A stretch of 38,901 nt of DNA from positions 1-38,901 of the IMG/VR virus record IMGVR_UViG_3300047444_000812; one strand, given 5' to 3'. The notes below the pieces were generated by a model. It ran no database searches and had not been told where the DNA came from. It saw only the letters and a program-made list of their open reading frames with translations. Made by a program: the position numbers and the translations under genes. The stretch is from a virus. Positions 1 to 7,462 of this stretch are shown piece by piece (the stretch's first letter is position 1; the number at the start of each line of letters is the position of its first letter).

Positions 1-195
1 CAGGAAACGCTCGTGATCACCATTGAGCAGAGCACCGGTAGTGACCATTTCGGTGTAGAGGAGGGCGTTTTTTGAGAGTAGGCGCAGGAAGAAACGGCAG
101 TGGCGGTCGGTCCAGTCCATCATAGGTGCAACGGAGAACCGCCGAGACAGCGTAGAGCCTGTATTTTCTGGGGATGTAGCTGATTTTTGTACCAT
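1..195 (-). CDS. dusA: tRNA-dihydrouridine synthase A, 5' part (partial, phage-reconstituted start)
   Basis: DusA reduces uridine in the tRNA D-loop, using FMN. The minus-strand reading from 195 begins [13 protein letters not shown], continues into [20 protein letters not shown] and runs off the left edge. The [15 protein letters not shown] block is the N-terminal signature of the family. The first ~24 codons lie inside the prophage and replace the host codons now stranded near 38.6 kb, so the phage restores an intact reading frame. The start ATG sits inside an integrase arm-type repeat (TGTACCA at 188-194 on plus). No strong ribosome site is visible, and transcription must now start from phage DNA. 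Confidence 0.9.
   Translation of the reverse strand, partial: MVQKSATSPENTGSTLSRRFSVAPMMDWTDRHCRFFLRLLSKNALLYTEMVTTGALLNGDHERFL
109..122. other. attL core in dusA
   Basis: This is the left attachment core, GGTCCAGTCCATCA on plus, which encodes the MMDW part of DusA. It aligns with GTTCCAATCCATCA at 35804-35817 and 38600-38613 with two mismatches. The neighbouring integrase and the severed dusA start at the far end make this the left junction. The exact crossover base cannot be fixed because the phage N-terminal codons mimic the host ones. Confidence 0.8.
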
Positions 196-290
196 TTTAC
201 TCTACGTGTTTAAGGCAGGTTTTCGGGGGTAAATGGGCGTTTTTCAGAGGTCATTGGTACAATGTACCAACCCCTTTCACAATTGTACCA
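188..290. repeat. integrase arm-type repeats, left arm
   Basis: Copies of TGGTACA or its complement TGTACCA occur at 188-194, 255-261, 263-269 and 284-290. The same heptamer occurs as a pair with 11-bp register beside both right-hand cores (35728 and 35739; 38528 and 38539). Repeats shared by both arms of an attachment region are expected for tyrosine integrase arm sites. The 255-269 pair forms a palindrome over the possible upstream int start. Confidence 0.6.
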
Positions 291-297
291 GTTGACC

Positions 298-1422
298 ATG
301 GCCACGATCAGAGCACGGAAACGCACCGACGGCAGCATCAGTTACACGGCACAGATACGCCTGTTTCGCGATGGAGCGCAAGTTTACCAAGAGAGCCAGA
401 CCTTCGCCCGAAAACAGGCCGCACAGGCTTGGGTTCGAAAGCGTGAAACTGAATTGGATCAGCCTGGTGCCATCGAGCGGGCTAACCGCAAGGGCGCTAC
501 AGTCAAGGAGATGATTGACCGTTATTTGCTTGAAATGGAAAAGGTCCGGCCATTGGGCAAAACCAAGTCGGCGACGCTCAAGGCGATCAGTGAATCGTAC
601 CTGGGCAAACTCAATGATCAGGACATTAACAGCCAGCAGTTGGTGGAATATGCGCTATGGCGCATGGGCGAGGAGGGCGGGAGTGTCCAGCCCCAGACGG
701 CCGGTAACGATCTCGCCCATCTCGGTGCCGTGCTCTCGATTGCCCGGCCTGCATGGGGGTATGAGATTAACTCCCACGCAATGGCAGACGCCCGAAAGGT
801 GCTGAAAAAGCTCGGCTACAACATGAAAAGCCGTGAGCGCGACCGACGGCCTACCCTGGATGAACTGGACAAACTGCTGACGCACTTTCGAGGAATTCAA
901 GCCCGGAGGCCAACTTCGATCAACATGCTCAAGTTGACGGGATTTGCATTGTTTTCCACTCGTCGACAGGAGGAAATTACGCGTATTCAGTGGGCGGATC
1001 TGGACGAGGAAGGCCAACGGGTGTTGGTACGCGACATGAAGAACCCCGGCCAGAAGATAGGCAACGATGTTTGGTGTCATTTACCGCCAGAGGCCTTGGC
1101 CATTCTTCAGACAATGCCAAAGTCGTTACCCGAGATTTTCCCCTACAGCGCTGAATCCGTGTCCACGTCCTGGACCAGGGCTTGCAAGATCCTGGGCATC
1201 GAGGATTTGCACTTTCATGATCTGCGTCATGATGGTGTGAGTCGACTGTTTGAAATGGATTGGGATATTCCACGAGTCGCTAGCGTTTCGGGGCACAGGG
1301 ATTGGAACTCGATGCGTCGTTATACCCATCTACGTGGTCGCGGCGATATTTATGCGAATTGGAAGTGGTTGGAAAAAATCCTGCAGGCGCCCGTTAAATT
1401 GGGCGCCAGGACGTTGAGGTAG
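298..1422 (+). CDS. int: Phage integrase (tyrosine recombinase, dusA-specific)
   Basis: This enzyme catalyses site-specific integration and excision at dusA. From ATG 298 it has 374 residues. An N-terminal arm-binding region (RARKRTDGSISYTAQIR) and a core-binding domain precede the catalytic domain. Recognisable catalytic residues are R222/R223 (STRRQEE), H307 and R310 (HDLRH), H333 (SGHRDW) and the nucleophile Y342 (RRYTHL). An upstream ATG at 262 would add 12 residues and has a weak AGAGG before it; 298 is preferred because MATIRARKR is the usual start of such integrases. It lies next to attL with arm-type repeats in its leader, so autoregulation is likely. It converges with the PrtN-like gene, one base apart. 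Confidence 0.93.
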   Translation: MATIRARKRTDGSISYTAQIRLFRDGAQVYQESQTFARKQAAQAWVRKRETELDQPGAIERANRKGATVKEMIDRYLLEMEKVRPLGKTKSATLKAISESYLGKLNDQDINSQQLVEYALWRMGEEGGSVQPQTAGNDLAHLGAVLSIARPAWGYEINSHAMADARKVLKKLGYNMKSRERDRRPTLDELDKLLTHFRGIQARRPTSINMLKLTGFALFSTRRQEEITRIQWADLDEEGQRVLVRDMKNPGQKIGNDVWCHLPPEALAILQTMPKSLPEIFPYSAESVSTSWTRACKILGIEDLHFHDLRHDGVSRLFEMDWDIPRVASVSGHRDWNSMRRYTHLRGRGDIYANWKWLEKILQAPVKLGARTLR

Positions 1423-1423
1423 C

Positions 1424-1699
1424 TCAGCTGCTTCGCGGTGGGCTGTTCAACTGATTGATCTCTTTGATGGCAGCAGCACGCTGCGCATCGAGGTAGTCAG
1501 CGAGGTCCGAAACGTGAATCCCTTTCGCGCTCTTTTGACTGGGTTCCAATCGAGTTATTGGGATTTTTATCTGCCCAGCTAACACTTTGCGTTGAAACAT
1601 ATCGGTGGTGAGGTGCGTGAAGTAATCATCACAAACACGCGCCAACGGAATGATGGCCTGGCCGTCGTATTGGGCAAGCAGCACGAAAAGGGTTTTCAT
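1424..1699 (-). CDS. PrtN-like pyocin activator family protein
   Basis: This 91-aa protein (MKTLFVLLAQYDGQAIIPLA...) matches the PrtN family. PrtN is the transcription activator of pyocin genes in P. aeruginosa, and relatives sit beside integrases in many Pseudomonas prophages. The start at 1699 has AAGGA upstream, and its ATG overlaps the stop of the preceding 43-codon ORF (ATGA), which implies translational coupling. Its place beside int at the end of the early operon would suit a Cox-like excision or promoter-control role; that role is inferred. Confidence 0.8.
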   Translation of the reverse strand: MKTLFVLLAQYDGQAIIPLARVCDDYFTHLTTDMFQRKVLAGQIKIPITRLEPSQKSAKGIHVSDLADYLDAQRAAAIKEINQLNSPPRSS

Positions 1700-1827
1700 T
1701 TTGCTGTCCTTTTGTTGGTATTTCCCACCAGGTGCGCGGCTGGGCATGGTTGCAGGTTCCTTTTGCCAACCGAAAACGTGTTCGTGATAGCCTCGGCGGT
1801 GCCATCGTTGAGGGTTCGAGCTTGCAT
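1696..1827 (-). CDS. Small 43-aa ORF upstream of the PrtN-like gene
   Basis: The ORF begins MQARTLNDGTAEAITNTFSV, has AAAGGAGAG seven to eight bases before the ATG, and its TGA overlaps the PrtN-like ATG. The leader, a hairpin followed by CACTGAAAGGAGAG, is nearly the same as that of the 45-aa ORF upstream. No function is recognised. It may be a real small protein or a leader peptide that couples translation into the PrtN-like gene. Confidence 0.5.
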   Translation of the reverse strand: MQARTLNDGTAEAITNTFSVGKRNLQPCPAAHLVGNTNKRTAK

Positions 1828-1855
1828 GGTTCTCTCCTTTCAGTGGTGGTCGGTG

Positions 1856-1877
1856 CCGAGGGGTTGCAGCCCCTCGG
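1856..1877 (-). promoter_or_regulatory. Hairpin in the leader of the 43-aa ORF
   Basis: CCGAGGGG and CCCCTCGG form a perfect 8-bp stem around a TTGCAG loop. No T-tract follows on the minus strand. A second hairpin with the same loop lies at 2050-2065 before the next small ORF, so the element appears duplicated. It could be a processing, stability or attenuation signal. Confidence 0.5.
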
Positions 1878-1890
1878 TACCATTCCCTTT

Positions 1891-2028
1891 TTATCGGGCG
1901 AGCCAGATCAGCAGATCGGGCACTTGTATTGCGGCAACAGCGATTAGAAACCCCGTGATGATCGTGCTGAGCAAGTTGCCCAACAAATCCCTGCTGCCTT
2001 GATTCGGTTCATCATTGGTGCGCTGCAT
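1891..2028 (-). CDS. Small 45-aa single-pass membrane protein
   Basis: The reading frame MQRTNDEPNQGSRDLLGNLL continues with a hydrophobic segment, STIITGFLIAVAAIQV (residues 21-36), and ends at 1891. A strong AAAGGAGAG precedes the ATG at 2028. A single transmembrane helix with a short polar N-terminus is visible. It is part of the early minus-strand operon between the 100-aa protein and the PrtN-like gene. Function is unknown; superinfection exclusion or membrane signalling are possibilities only. Confidence 0.6.
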   Translation of the reverse strand: MQRTNDEPNQGSRDLLGNLLSTIITGFLIAVAAIQVPDLLIWLAR

Positions 2029-2049
2029 GGTCCTCTCCTTTCAGTGTTG

Positions 2050-2065
2050 GCCGGTTGCAGCCGGC
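2050..2065 (-). promoter_or_regulatory. Hairpin in the leader of the 45-aa ORF
   Basis: GCCGG-TTGCAG-CCGGC forms a 5-bp stem. It occupies the same position relative to the ribosome site as the 1856-1877 hairpin and has an identical loop. The two leaders share TTTCAGTG and the GGAGAG ribosome site. Confidence 0.45.
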
Positions 2066-2066
2066 G

Positions 2067-2369
2067 TTACATGTCGCTGTCTCGCTTTCGCACCAGGTGC
2101 AGCTCCAAGCCTTCAAATTCGTCGTCGTCCTCAATGCTCGACTGCCAATCCAATACCGCCTGGATCTGCTGCCGCGAGCAGTTCAGGACCAAAATCTCGC
2201 GCTGACCGTTCGTTGCGCGAACCTCTAGGATGTCGACGAGACCATCAGCCCCGTAGGCGTCGGCCTGTACGGTTTTTCGGTGATCGTTGCCCATCTGGCG
2301 CATTACCTCGATGACGCGGTCCTGCAGCGGGGGCGATGTGTCACTAGCGGCGAGTATTTGAATTTGCAT
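2067..2369 (-). CDS. Hypothetical phage protein, 100 aa
   Basis: The protein begins MQIQILAASDTSPPLQDRVI. It ends in an acidic stretch (IEDDDEFEG) followed by a basic tail. The start at 2369 has an AGGA about eight bases upstream and lies 26 bases after the primase-helicase stop. The alternative start at 2417 would overlap that gene. No domain is recognised. It probably belongs to the replication operon, but its role is unknown. Confidence 0.65.
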   Translation of the reverse strand: MQIQILAASDTSPPLQDRVIEVMRQMGNDHRKTVQADAYGADGLVDILEVRATNGQREILVLNCSRQQIQAVLDWQSSIEDDDEFEGLELHLVRKRDSDM

Positions 2370-2395
2370 CCATAAGTCCTGTCGGCGATTGACGG

Positions 2396-5203
2396 TCAGG
2401 CCTGAAAAATCCAGCACTTCACGATGGGTTGCTTGGTAACGACGGCGTTGGAATGCTTCGCCTGGTGGGCACGCACCGCGCTGTCCGTTGCCTTGTTCGT
2501 GTCGATCAGCTTCCGCGAGCGGGAATCTTTTAGGCGCTCCCGCAGTTCGCTAATGTCGGCGACCTTCTGGCGGTGCTCGGCTGCACACTTGACGAAATCG
2601 TTGAGATTGATGGCGATGGTGTGGTCTTTCTTGCTGTGGTTGACGACCGGGCCGTCAGCGTCCAGGCCTTCGAGGTACTCGTAGACTTCCCAGAATTCGG
2701 CCACGACCGGGTGGTCGGAGCTGATCGACGCTTGCCGCTCGATCGCCATGCGGATTATCTGGGTGCGGGTGTGGCTGATCTGAGCATCGCTGAGGGGCAC
2801 AACCAGGCGCAGGCAGTCGAGCAGGGCAAGCAGTTGGGCATGGTTCTTGTTGATCCGTTCTACGCGGATGTAGCCGCGAAGCTTGTTGCCACAGTGGTCA
2901 CAGTTATCCTGCTCATTCTTAAAGGGCGTCTCACATGCGAAGCAATGGCTGTGCAGGGTGCGTAGCTTGGCCTCGTAACCGGGTATGCGCTGGGCAAACA
3001 AATCCATCACTTCTGATTCTTTGCGAACCGCTTGTAGCAAGAAGTTGCTGAGCTTTGCGCCTTCCAGAGAATTGAGCAGGTCGGCCGCCGCGCGGCTTTC
3101 GGCCGTTACGGTTGGCCGTACAAAGTGCAGTTTCACGATCCGGGTCATGATCGCTTCGGACGCGACAACCGGTGCGTTCTGGCTGATGGCAATGGTTGCG
3201 CGGAAGGGTGGCTCGTAGGTCTCGTTACCCGCAGTTTTGACACCCTTGGTCGCGAGCGTGCCGCCGCCGTAGTAGTCCTTCAGTTCGTCCCATTCAAACG
3301 TTTTGGCGTGGACCTTATCGTCGCCGCTGCGATCCGACTCCAGCAGCACGACGGGCATGCCGGAGATTTGACCCATCAAGCGACTACGACCGGCCTTGGT
3401 GGATTTGGACGGGTCGAAGCCTTCATACCCTTCGCGGCCCAGCAGTTTCCACAGCAGGGTGAGCAAGGTGGTTTTACCCGCACCGGCTTCGCCCGTGGCC
3501 TCCAGGAAGGGGAACGACTGGTACCGCGCGCGGATCTGCTCGGCGAACAACGAACCAAACCAGAAGGTCAACGCGACGGTGCCCTGGGCGCCAAAGCATT
3601 GCCAGAGCAAATCCAGCCAGCGCGCGTCGTAGTCTTTGGTGTCCTTCTGCAGCGCGATCTTCACGCCTTTCTGCAGGCTCTTGAGTTTCAGTTTGCCCAG
3701 CTCGAAGAACTCCTCCTCGTTGATGGTGATGAGCTGCCCTTCCTTGATGGCGATGTCGTTGAATACATAGCAGCCGTACTCCCGGCTGTACCCTACGTAG
3801 TCGATGGTTTGCACGGTTTTGATGCCGAAAAGCTGGTCTTTCATGATCTTGTCCAACTGTTGTCCACTACCGGTGAACACGGCTCCGGCGCCCATGCCGA
3901 GAAGTCTTTTTTTGAATTCGCTGGCGGCTGCCACCTGGCCACCGGTGAAGGTGTTTTTCACTGAGCCGCCGTCATGGGGGAAATCGACGCGGAAGAAGTA
4001 CCAGGACTCATCGGTAATCTCGTTGCGCTGGAAATACAGGGCCTTGGGATAGCAGTTGGCGATCTCGACCACGCAGCCGGACATGCGCAGCGCCTTGGCG
4101 CGACGTGCTTTGTCGTTCAGCTGTTGGTCTTCATGGTTGTCGCTGGCATCCAGTGCCTGCATGGCGCTGTTGAACTTCGAAATGTCCAACTTCCACCAGT
4201 ACAGGCGGGAGTCGAAGCCGAAGTGAAACTCCTCGCGCTCGCGCCACTGGTACATGAGCAGGGCTTTTTCCACGGCGCTTTCTGCGATCAGCAAGGCACC
4301 GTGATGCTTGGCCTCGTCCAGCTCCTTGTCGATCCGCTGGGTGCGGGCTTCGACGTCGTCCATGAACGCCCAACCCTGATGCAGATCGTTCCAGTCGACC
4401 TTACGAGAGTCGGGCTGAGGGATCTGCGCAGCCTCGCAGGTGAACCCAAGGTCACGTGCCTGTCGGACCCACATGCGGGTGTATTTGTGCGCACCAGGTT
4501 CGTTGTCCAGTGCCCAAATGAGCTTTGGCGTTTTACCGCCGCGAACGCTGATCAGGGCTTTCAGCGACTCCTCTGGATAGGCGTTCGAGGAAAGCGCGGC
4601 AACGGCGGGGATGCCATTCAGCACAAGGGCAATGGCATCAAAGATGCCTTCGACGATCCACAGTTCGTCCACCTGCAGCAGATCCACACAGGGCGGCACC
4701 CACCAAACACCCTTGTAGCTATCGCCGGGTTTAAAGCGCGCCTTCTTCTTGCCGAAGCGGTTCGGCTTGTCGATGAGGCGTTCCCAGTAGCCGCCCTTTT
4801 CGAGTGGAAAGCGAACGGTGGCCGAGCCAATGTTCAGATCCCGGTCAAAGTAATGCTCCTGGGAGTACCAGCCTTCAATCTGGCTAACGTCGAAGCCGCG
4901 GGCGAATGTCAGATAGGCCTTGGCACTCGCAGCAGGTTGATCGTCGGTGGCCGGCGCGCGCTTGCTCCAGTCGTCGAACAGGTCGCTATACAGCTCCTTG
5001 ACCGGCTCCATATACCGGCATTTCTGCTCGCGGCCGCAGCGTATGAACCACGGCTCGTCGTAGCGGGAAAACAGCCGCCGCTGATTGCACTGGGGGCACG
5101 TGCCCTTACGCATGTACTGGGTGCCGGCCATGTGTTGCAGACCATAGTCAGCCTCAAGCCGTTGGAGTACATCGGCACGCAGTTGGTGGTCCATGGTCTT
5201 CAC
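2396..5203 (-). CDS. Phage DNA primase-helicase (zinc ribbon, TOPRIM, P-loop ATPase)
   Basis: This 935-aa replication protein has an N-terminal zinc ribbon (C36, C39, C56, C62). It is followed by a TOPRIM primase domain with E185 in WIVEGIFDA and D233 in ALDNE. The helicase part has a Walker A motif, GEAGAGKTT, near residue 570, and LLESDRSGDD as likely Walker B. A second Cys4 cluster lies near residues 754-775. The start is GTG at 5203, overlapping the upstream stop as GTGA with GGAG eight bases before; ATG 5194 is an alternative. P2 itself uses a rolling-circle protein A, which is absent here, so this protein likely drives theta-type or P4-alpha-like replication. Confidence 0.9.
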   Translation of the reverse strand: MKTMDHQLRADVLQRLEADYGLQHMAGTQYMRKGTCPQCNQRRLFSRYDEPWFIRCGREQKCRYMEPVKELYSDLFDDWSKRAPATDDQPAASAKAYLTFARGFDVSQIEGWYSQEHYFDRDLNIGSATVRFPLEKGGYWERLIDKPNRFGKKKARFKPGDSYKGVWWVPPCVDLLQVDELWIVEGIFDAIALVLNGIPAVAALSSNAYPEESLKALISVRGGKTPKLIWALDNEPGAHKYTRMWVRQARDLGFTCEAAQIPQPDSRKVDWNDLHQGWAFMDDVEARTQRIDKELDEAKHHGALLIAESAVEKALLMYQWREREEFHFGFDSRLYWWKLDISKFNSAMQALDASDNHEDQQLNDKARRAKALRMSGCVVEIANCYPKALYFQRNEITDESWYFFRVDFPHDGGSVKNTFTGGQVAAASEFKKRLLGMGAGAVFTGSGQQLDKIMKDQLFGIKTVQTIDYVGYSREYGCYVFNDIAIKEGQLITINEEEFFELGKLKLKSLQKGVKIALQKDTKDYDARWLDLLWQCFGAQGTVALTFWFGSLFAEQIRARYQSFPFLEATGEAGAGKTTLLTLLWKLLGREGYEGFDPSKSTKAGRSRLMGQISGMPVVLLESDRSGDDKVHAKTFEWDELKDYYGGGTLATKGVKTAGNETYEPPFRATIAISQNAPVVASEAIMTRIVKLHFVRPTVTAESRAAADLLNSLEGAKLSNFLLQAVRKESEVMDLFAQRIPGYEAKLRTLHSHCFACETPFKNEQDNCDHCGNKLRGYIRVERINKNHAQLLALLDCLRLVVPLSDAQISHTRTQIIRMAIERQASISSDHPVVAEFWEVYEYLEGLDADGPVVNHSKKDHTIAINLNDFVKCAAEHRQKVADISELRERLKDSRSRKLIDTNKATDSAVRAHQAKHSNAVVTKQPIVKCWIFQA

Positions 5204-5445
5204 TGCGCACGCTCCATGGCGACGGCGCCGAGCTGCTTTTTCAGCTCATTGCGAGTCCGGCAAATGCCGGCAAGGTGCGGAACGTCCTGAAGCACCTTGG
5301 GCGCTCGCTGTGCACTGGGTACATTCCGATAGCGATCGGAGTACCAAATGTCGGCCATGGTGGTGTCGTACTGGCTGTTGAGCCAACGCAGGTATTGCTC
5401 TGCCTGCTGCTGATTCAACTCCAGTTGGATGGTGATATTGCTCAT
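5200..5445 (-). CDS. Hypothetical phage protein, 81 aa
   Basis: The protein begins MSNITIQLELNQQQAEQYLR and ends VAMERAQ. It is translationally coupled to the primase-helicase through a GTGA overlap. The start at 5445 is preferred over 5457 on codon context, with a weak GGTGG upstream. The pattern suggests a small helical protein. Its position just before the primase-helicase suggests a replication accessory role, which is inferred from context alone. Confidence 0.7.
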   Translation of the reverse strand: MSNITIQLELNQQQAEQYLRWLNSQYDTTMADIWYSDRYRNVPSAQRAPKVLQDVPHLAGICRTRNELKKQLGAVAMERAQ

Positions 5446-5515
5446 TTCGGCCACCAATAAAGTGCAGTTTCCCCTTACCCACGGAAAGCGGGCATTCGGT
5501 AGGGGCGGTTCAGAT

Positions 5516-5890
5516 TTAGTTCGAGGTGTCGCGGGAGGTCAGCAAGCGCGCTGGTAAGAAGCGGGCCGGAACGGGGTAGCGCTTCTGTGTTTGTGTATCC
5601 AACAACCAGACCAGGTAGCGATAGGCACTGCTGGCCGGATGGATGCCCAACCGAGCTACACGCTTCGTGGTCATGCTTTCGAACTCAGTCACTGCCAGCT
5701 CGGCAATGCGTTGCACCAGGTGCTCAGGCACTTCGAGTGACTGGATGAGGTAGCGCCTGCAGTTTTCAATCAACTGGCAATCGCCGGACAGGTGTTGTCC
5801 TTGTTGGCGATACAGGTAAGCCACGGCCGCTTGCTGCATGGCGGCGCGATAGTCATTGGTGGGGTTGATCGTCAGGGTGATGGCGTTCAT
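5516..5890 (-). CDS. Hypothetical phage protein, 124 aa
   Basis: The protein begins MNAITLTINPTNDYRAAMQQ and is predicted to be mainly helical. It overlaps the stop of the Ogr-like gene (ATGA), with GGAGG ten bases upstream. No known domain is recognised. It is part of the early operon; such genes are common beside Ogr in Pseudomonas P2-like prophages, but no activity can be assigned. Confidence 0.75.
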   Translation of the reverse strand: MNAITLTINPTNDYRAAMQQAAVAYLYRQQGQHLSGDCQLIENCRRYLIQSLEVPEHLVQRIAELAVTEFESMTTKRVARLGIHPASSAYRYLVWLLDTQTQKRYPVPARFLPARLLTSRDTSN

Positions 5891-6180
5891 GCGAGTGTGG
5901 CCTCCATTTCCAGTTGATCCAGCAAATCAGGTTGATCGTTGGCTGACTTCATCGCGGCACGACGCAGGGCGATATCCGCGACGGGAAGGCGAACGGCAGG
6001 ATTCGCCATGCCGCTCGGGCTCATTTCATGAGTCATTTCAAACTCGGCTCGCACGGACCAGCCGCAGGCCTCGTTGACGCATTGCAGGTAAGCCACGCGC
6101 AGGAAAATGTGAGTGCCTTCGCTGGTTCGGATTCGCATACGCCCCATGCAGTGGGGGCAGACAAGTTTGTAAGTGCTCAC
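5887..6180 (-). CDS. ogr: Ogr/Delta-type late gene activator
   Basis: This 97-aa protein has the Ogr zinc-finger layout: CPHC at residues 8-11, then YLQCVNEACGW with two further cysteines, followed by the conserved ANPAVRLP stretch. In P2, Ogr binds a short palindrome upstream of late promoters and contacts RNA polymerase. The start is GTG at 6178-6180, overlapping the upstream TGA as GTGA. In P2, ogr follows gene D; here it sits in the early operon with the regulators and replication genes, so late activation would follow early transcription directly. Candidate operators occur at 14817, 20480 and 28080. Confidence 0.88.
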   Translation of the reverse strand: MSTYKLVCPHCMGRMRIRTSEGTHIFLRVAYLQCVNEACGWSVRAEFEMTHEMSPSGMANPAVRLPVADIALRRAAMKSANDQPDLLDQLEMEATLA

Positions 6181-6650
6181 TGATCGGCCTCCTTGCTGTG
6201 CAACTGGATCGTGGCCAGGACCTCGGCATGGCGCGCGCTCAGGTATTTGCTGTGAGCCGCGAGTATTGCTGCGGCCTCGCCCTTCTCGATTACGCCATCG
6301 GCCAACGCTTTTTCGATGATCTGATCGACCACACCACGCTTGGCTGCCGTGCTGACCGAACGGCTATACAACTCGATGTTGTCCAGGGTTTCAGGGGCGG
6401 CGATCGGCACGAACATACCGCTGTAAAGGGAAGCCACGTACTCAGGGAAAAAACTGGTGCCGGCGTCCCGCTCAAGCATGTGAATCTGGTCATCGCTTAA
6501 TGGCCGGCTGCCGGCGTTTTCATAAACGTGGTTATCGAATTTCTTGAGTTCGTAGCCAAGGCGCGCTGCTGCGCATTCGCGACCGCCTGGGTAAGCGCAG
6601 ACCACTGCACTTACTACTTGGCGTCTGGTTTCTAGCACTGGGCGTTTCAT
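6177..6650 (-). CDS. YmfL-family putative regulatory protein
   Basis: The 157-aa product (MKRPVLETRRQVVSAVVCAY) carries the PGGRECAAARLGY and KRGVVDQIIEKAL blocks typical of YmfL-like phage regulators. It occupies the CII-like position, after the Cro-like gene in the early operon. ATG 6650 is chosen because AAGGAGGG lies ten bases upstream; 6680 would lack this. It probably controls the lysis-lysogeny switch, by analogy with CII-position proteins of P2-type phages. Confidence 0.75.
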   Translation of the reverse strand: MKRPVLETRRQVVSAVVCAYPGGRECAAARLGYELKKFDNHVYENAGSRPLSDDQIHMLERDAGTSFFPEYVASLYSGMFVPIAAPETLDNIELYSRSVSTAAKRGVVDQIIEKALADGVIEKGEAAAILAAHSKYLSARHAEVLATIQLHSKEADQ

Positions 6651-6679
6651 CTTCTGGTTTCCCTCCTTGGCTAGCAGCA

Positions 6680-6880
6680 CTACTGTGCAACCTCGCCGTC
6701 TTTGATCCCGAGCAAAACTGCTGCCCGGTGTGCTTCGCCTCGACGACCTTTTTTGCGTCCATTGAGTAGATCACTGACCAAATTTTTGTTCAGACCATGT
6801 TCGCGGCTGAACTCCGCAATACTTTTTCCCCGACGGTCTAGAGCTGCTCGGGCTTGCTCGGGGGTTAGAAGGGCATGCAT
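6680..6880 (-). CDS. Cro-like DNA-binding protein, 66 aa
   Basis: The protein begins MHALLTPEQARAALDRRGKS and contains a helix-turn-helix of the lambda-repressor type (SIAEFSREHGLNKNLVSDLL) followed by a basic GRKKGRRGE. It is the first gene of the leftward early operon and diverges from the repressor gene at 6974. ATG 6880 is preferred to a TTG at 6889. No good ribosome site is visible, and the start lies just beside the 10-bp repeats, so it may have a very short leader. Confidence 0.8.
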   Translation of the reverse strand: MHALLTPEQARAALDRRGKSIAEFSREHGLNKNLVSDLLNGRKKGRRGEAHRAAVLLGIKDGEVAQ

Positions 6881-6910
6881 AGTGTTCAACCGTGTTTAAT
6901 CGTGTTCGAC
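6881..6910. promoter_or_regulatory. Operator: three direct 10-bp repeats
   Basis: Three decamers follow one another with no gap: AGTGTTCAAC, CGTGTTTAAT and CGTGTTCGAC. The consensus is (A/C)GTGTT(C/T)(A/G)A(C/T) in exact 10-bp register, so all copies face one side of the helix. They lie between the divergent repressor and Cro-like genes, where the repressor operators belong. The arrangement differs from the inverted repeats of most repressor operators. Confidence 0.65.
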
Positions 6911-6973
6911 AGCAAGGATTCTTGGGCAGAAAACTGTTCAAGTCAACTGGTATTGATCAAAAAAGTGCTCATT

Positions 6974-7309
6974 ATGTCTGGAGTAGGTGAACGCCTACGT
7001 GAAGAAAGAGATCGCCTGGGTATGAACCAGACCGATTTTGGTATTGCTGCGGGTGTTAGCCGAGGAACTCAGAAGGCGTATGAACTTGAGTCAAGCTCGC
7101 CTGATGTACGCTACTTGGCGGCTTTACAAGGCATGGCTGTGGATGTTCATTTCATACTTACTGGTAGTCGGCACTCGATAGATGCCGCGAACCTCAGCGA
7201 AGAGGAATCATTGGTCCTCGCACAATTTCGCTCTCTTCCCGAACATGACCGCGCCTCTGTCAAACGCCTCACTGGTGCACTTGCTGCCACTACGCAGGTG
7301 AAGCTGTAA
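6974..7309 (+). CDS. Prophage repressor, XRE family, no peptidase domain
   Basis: This 111-aa protein has an N-terminal helix-turn-helix (residues 3-60, GERLREERDRLGMNQTDFG) and a short C-terminal segment (74-106, LSEEESLVLAQFRSLPEHD), probably for dimerisation. It lacks the S24 LexA-like peptidase domain, so RecA-stimulated self-cleavage is not expected. ATG 6974 is chosen by homology of MSGVGERLREER to other XRE starts; no strong ribosome site precedes it. It diverges from the Cro-like gene across the 10-bp repeats and is followed by a terminator at 7410. Confidence 0.88.
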   Translation: MSGVGERLREERDRLGMNQTDFGIAAGVSRGTQKAYELESSSPDVRYLAALQGMAVDVHFILTGSRHSIDAANLSEEESLVLAQFRSLPEHDRASVKRLTGALAATTQVKL

Positions 7310-7409
7310 TTTGCCGGCTTCAAACCTGCGTTGATGCCCAGTAGAAATGCTTCAGGTGACGTCCGACCGGACTGCCGCGACGGACTCATCAAAATGCTCA
7401 AAGTATTAA

Positions 7410-7432
7410 GCCCGGCCAAGTGCCGGGCTTTT
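7410..7432 (+). terminator. Rho-independent terminator after the repressor
   Basis: GCCCGGC-CAAGT-GCCGGGC is followed by TTTT. The 7-bp perfect stem ends repressor transcription and separates it from the LexA-controlled unit. Confidence 0.85.
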
Positions 7433-7462
7433 CATTTGCGGTGCCAACGAACCGTGACCGTG

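Noticed and set aside
3974-5290. Long plus-strand frame of 438 codons opposite the primase-helicase gene
   Set aside because: It is the antisense shadow of a clear GC-rich gene and has no recognisable domains or ribosome site.
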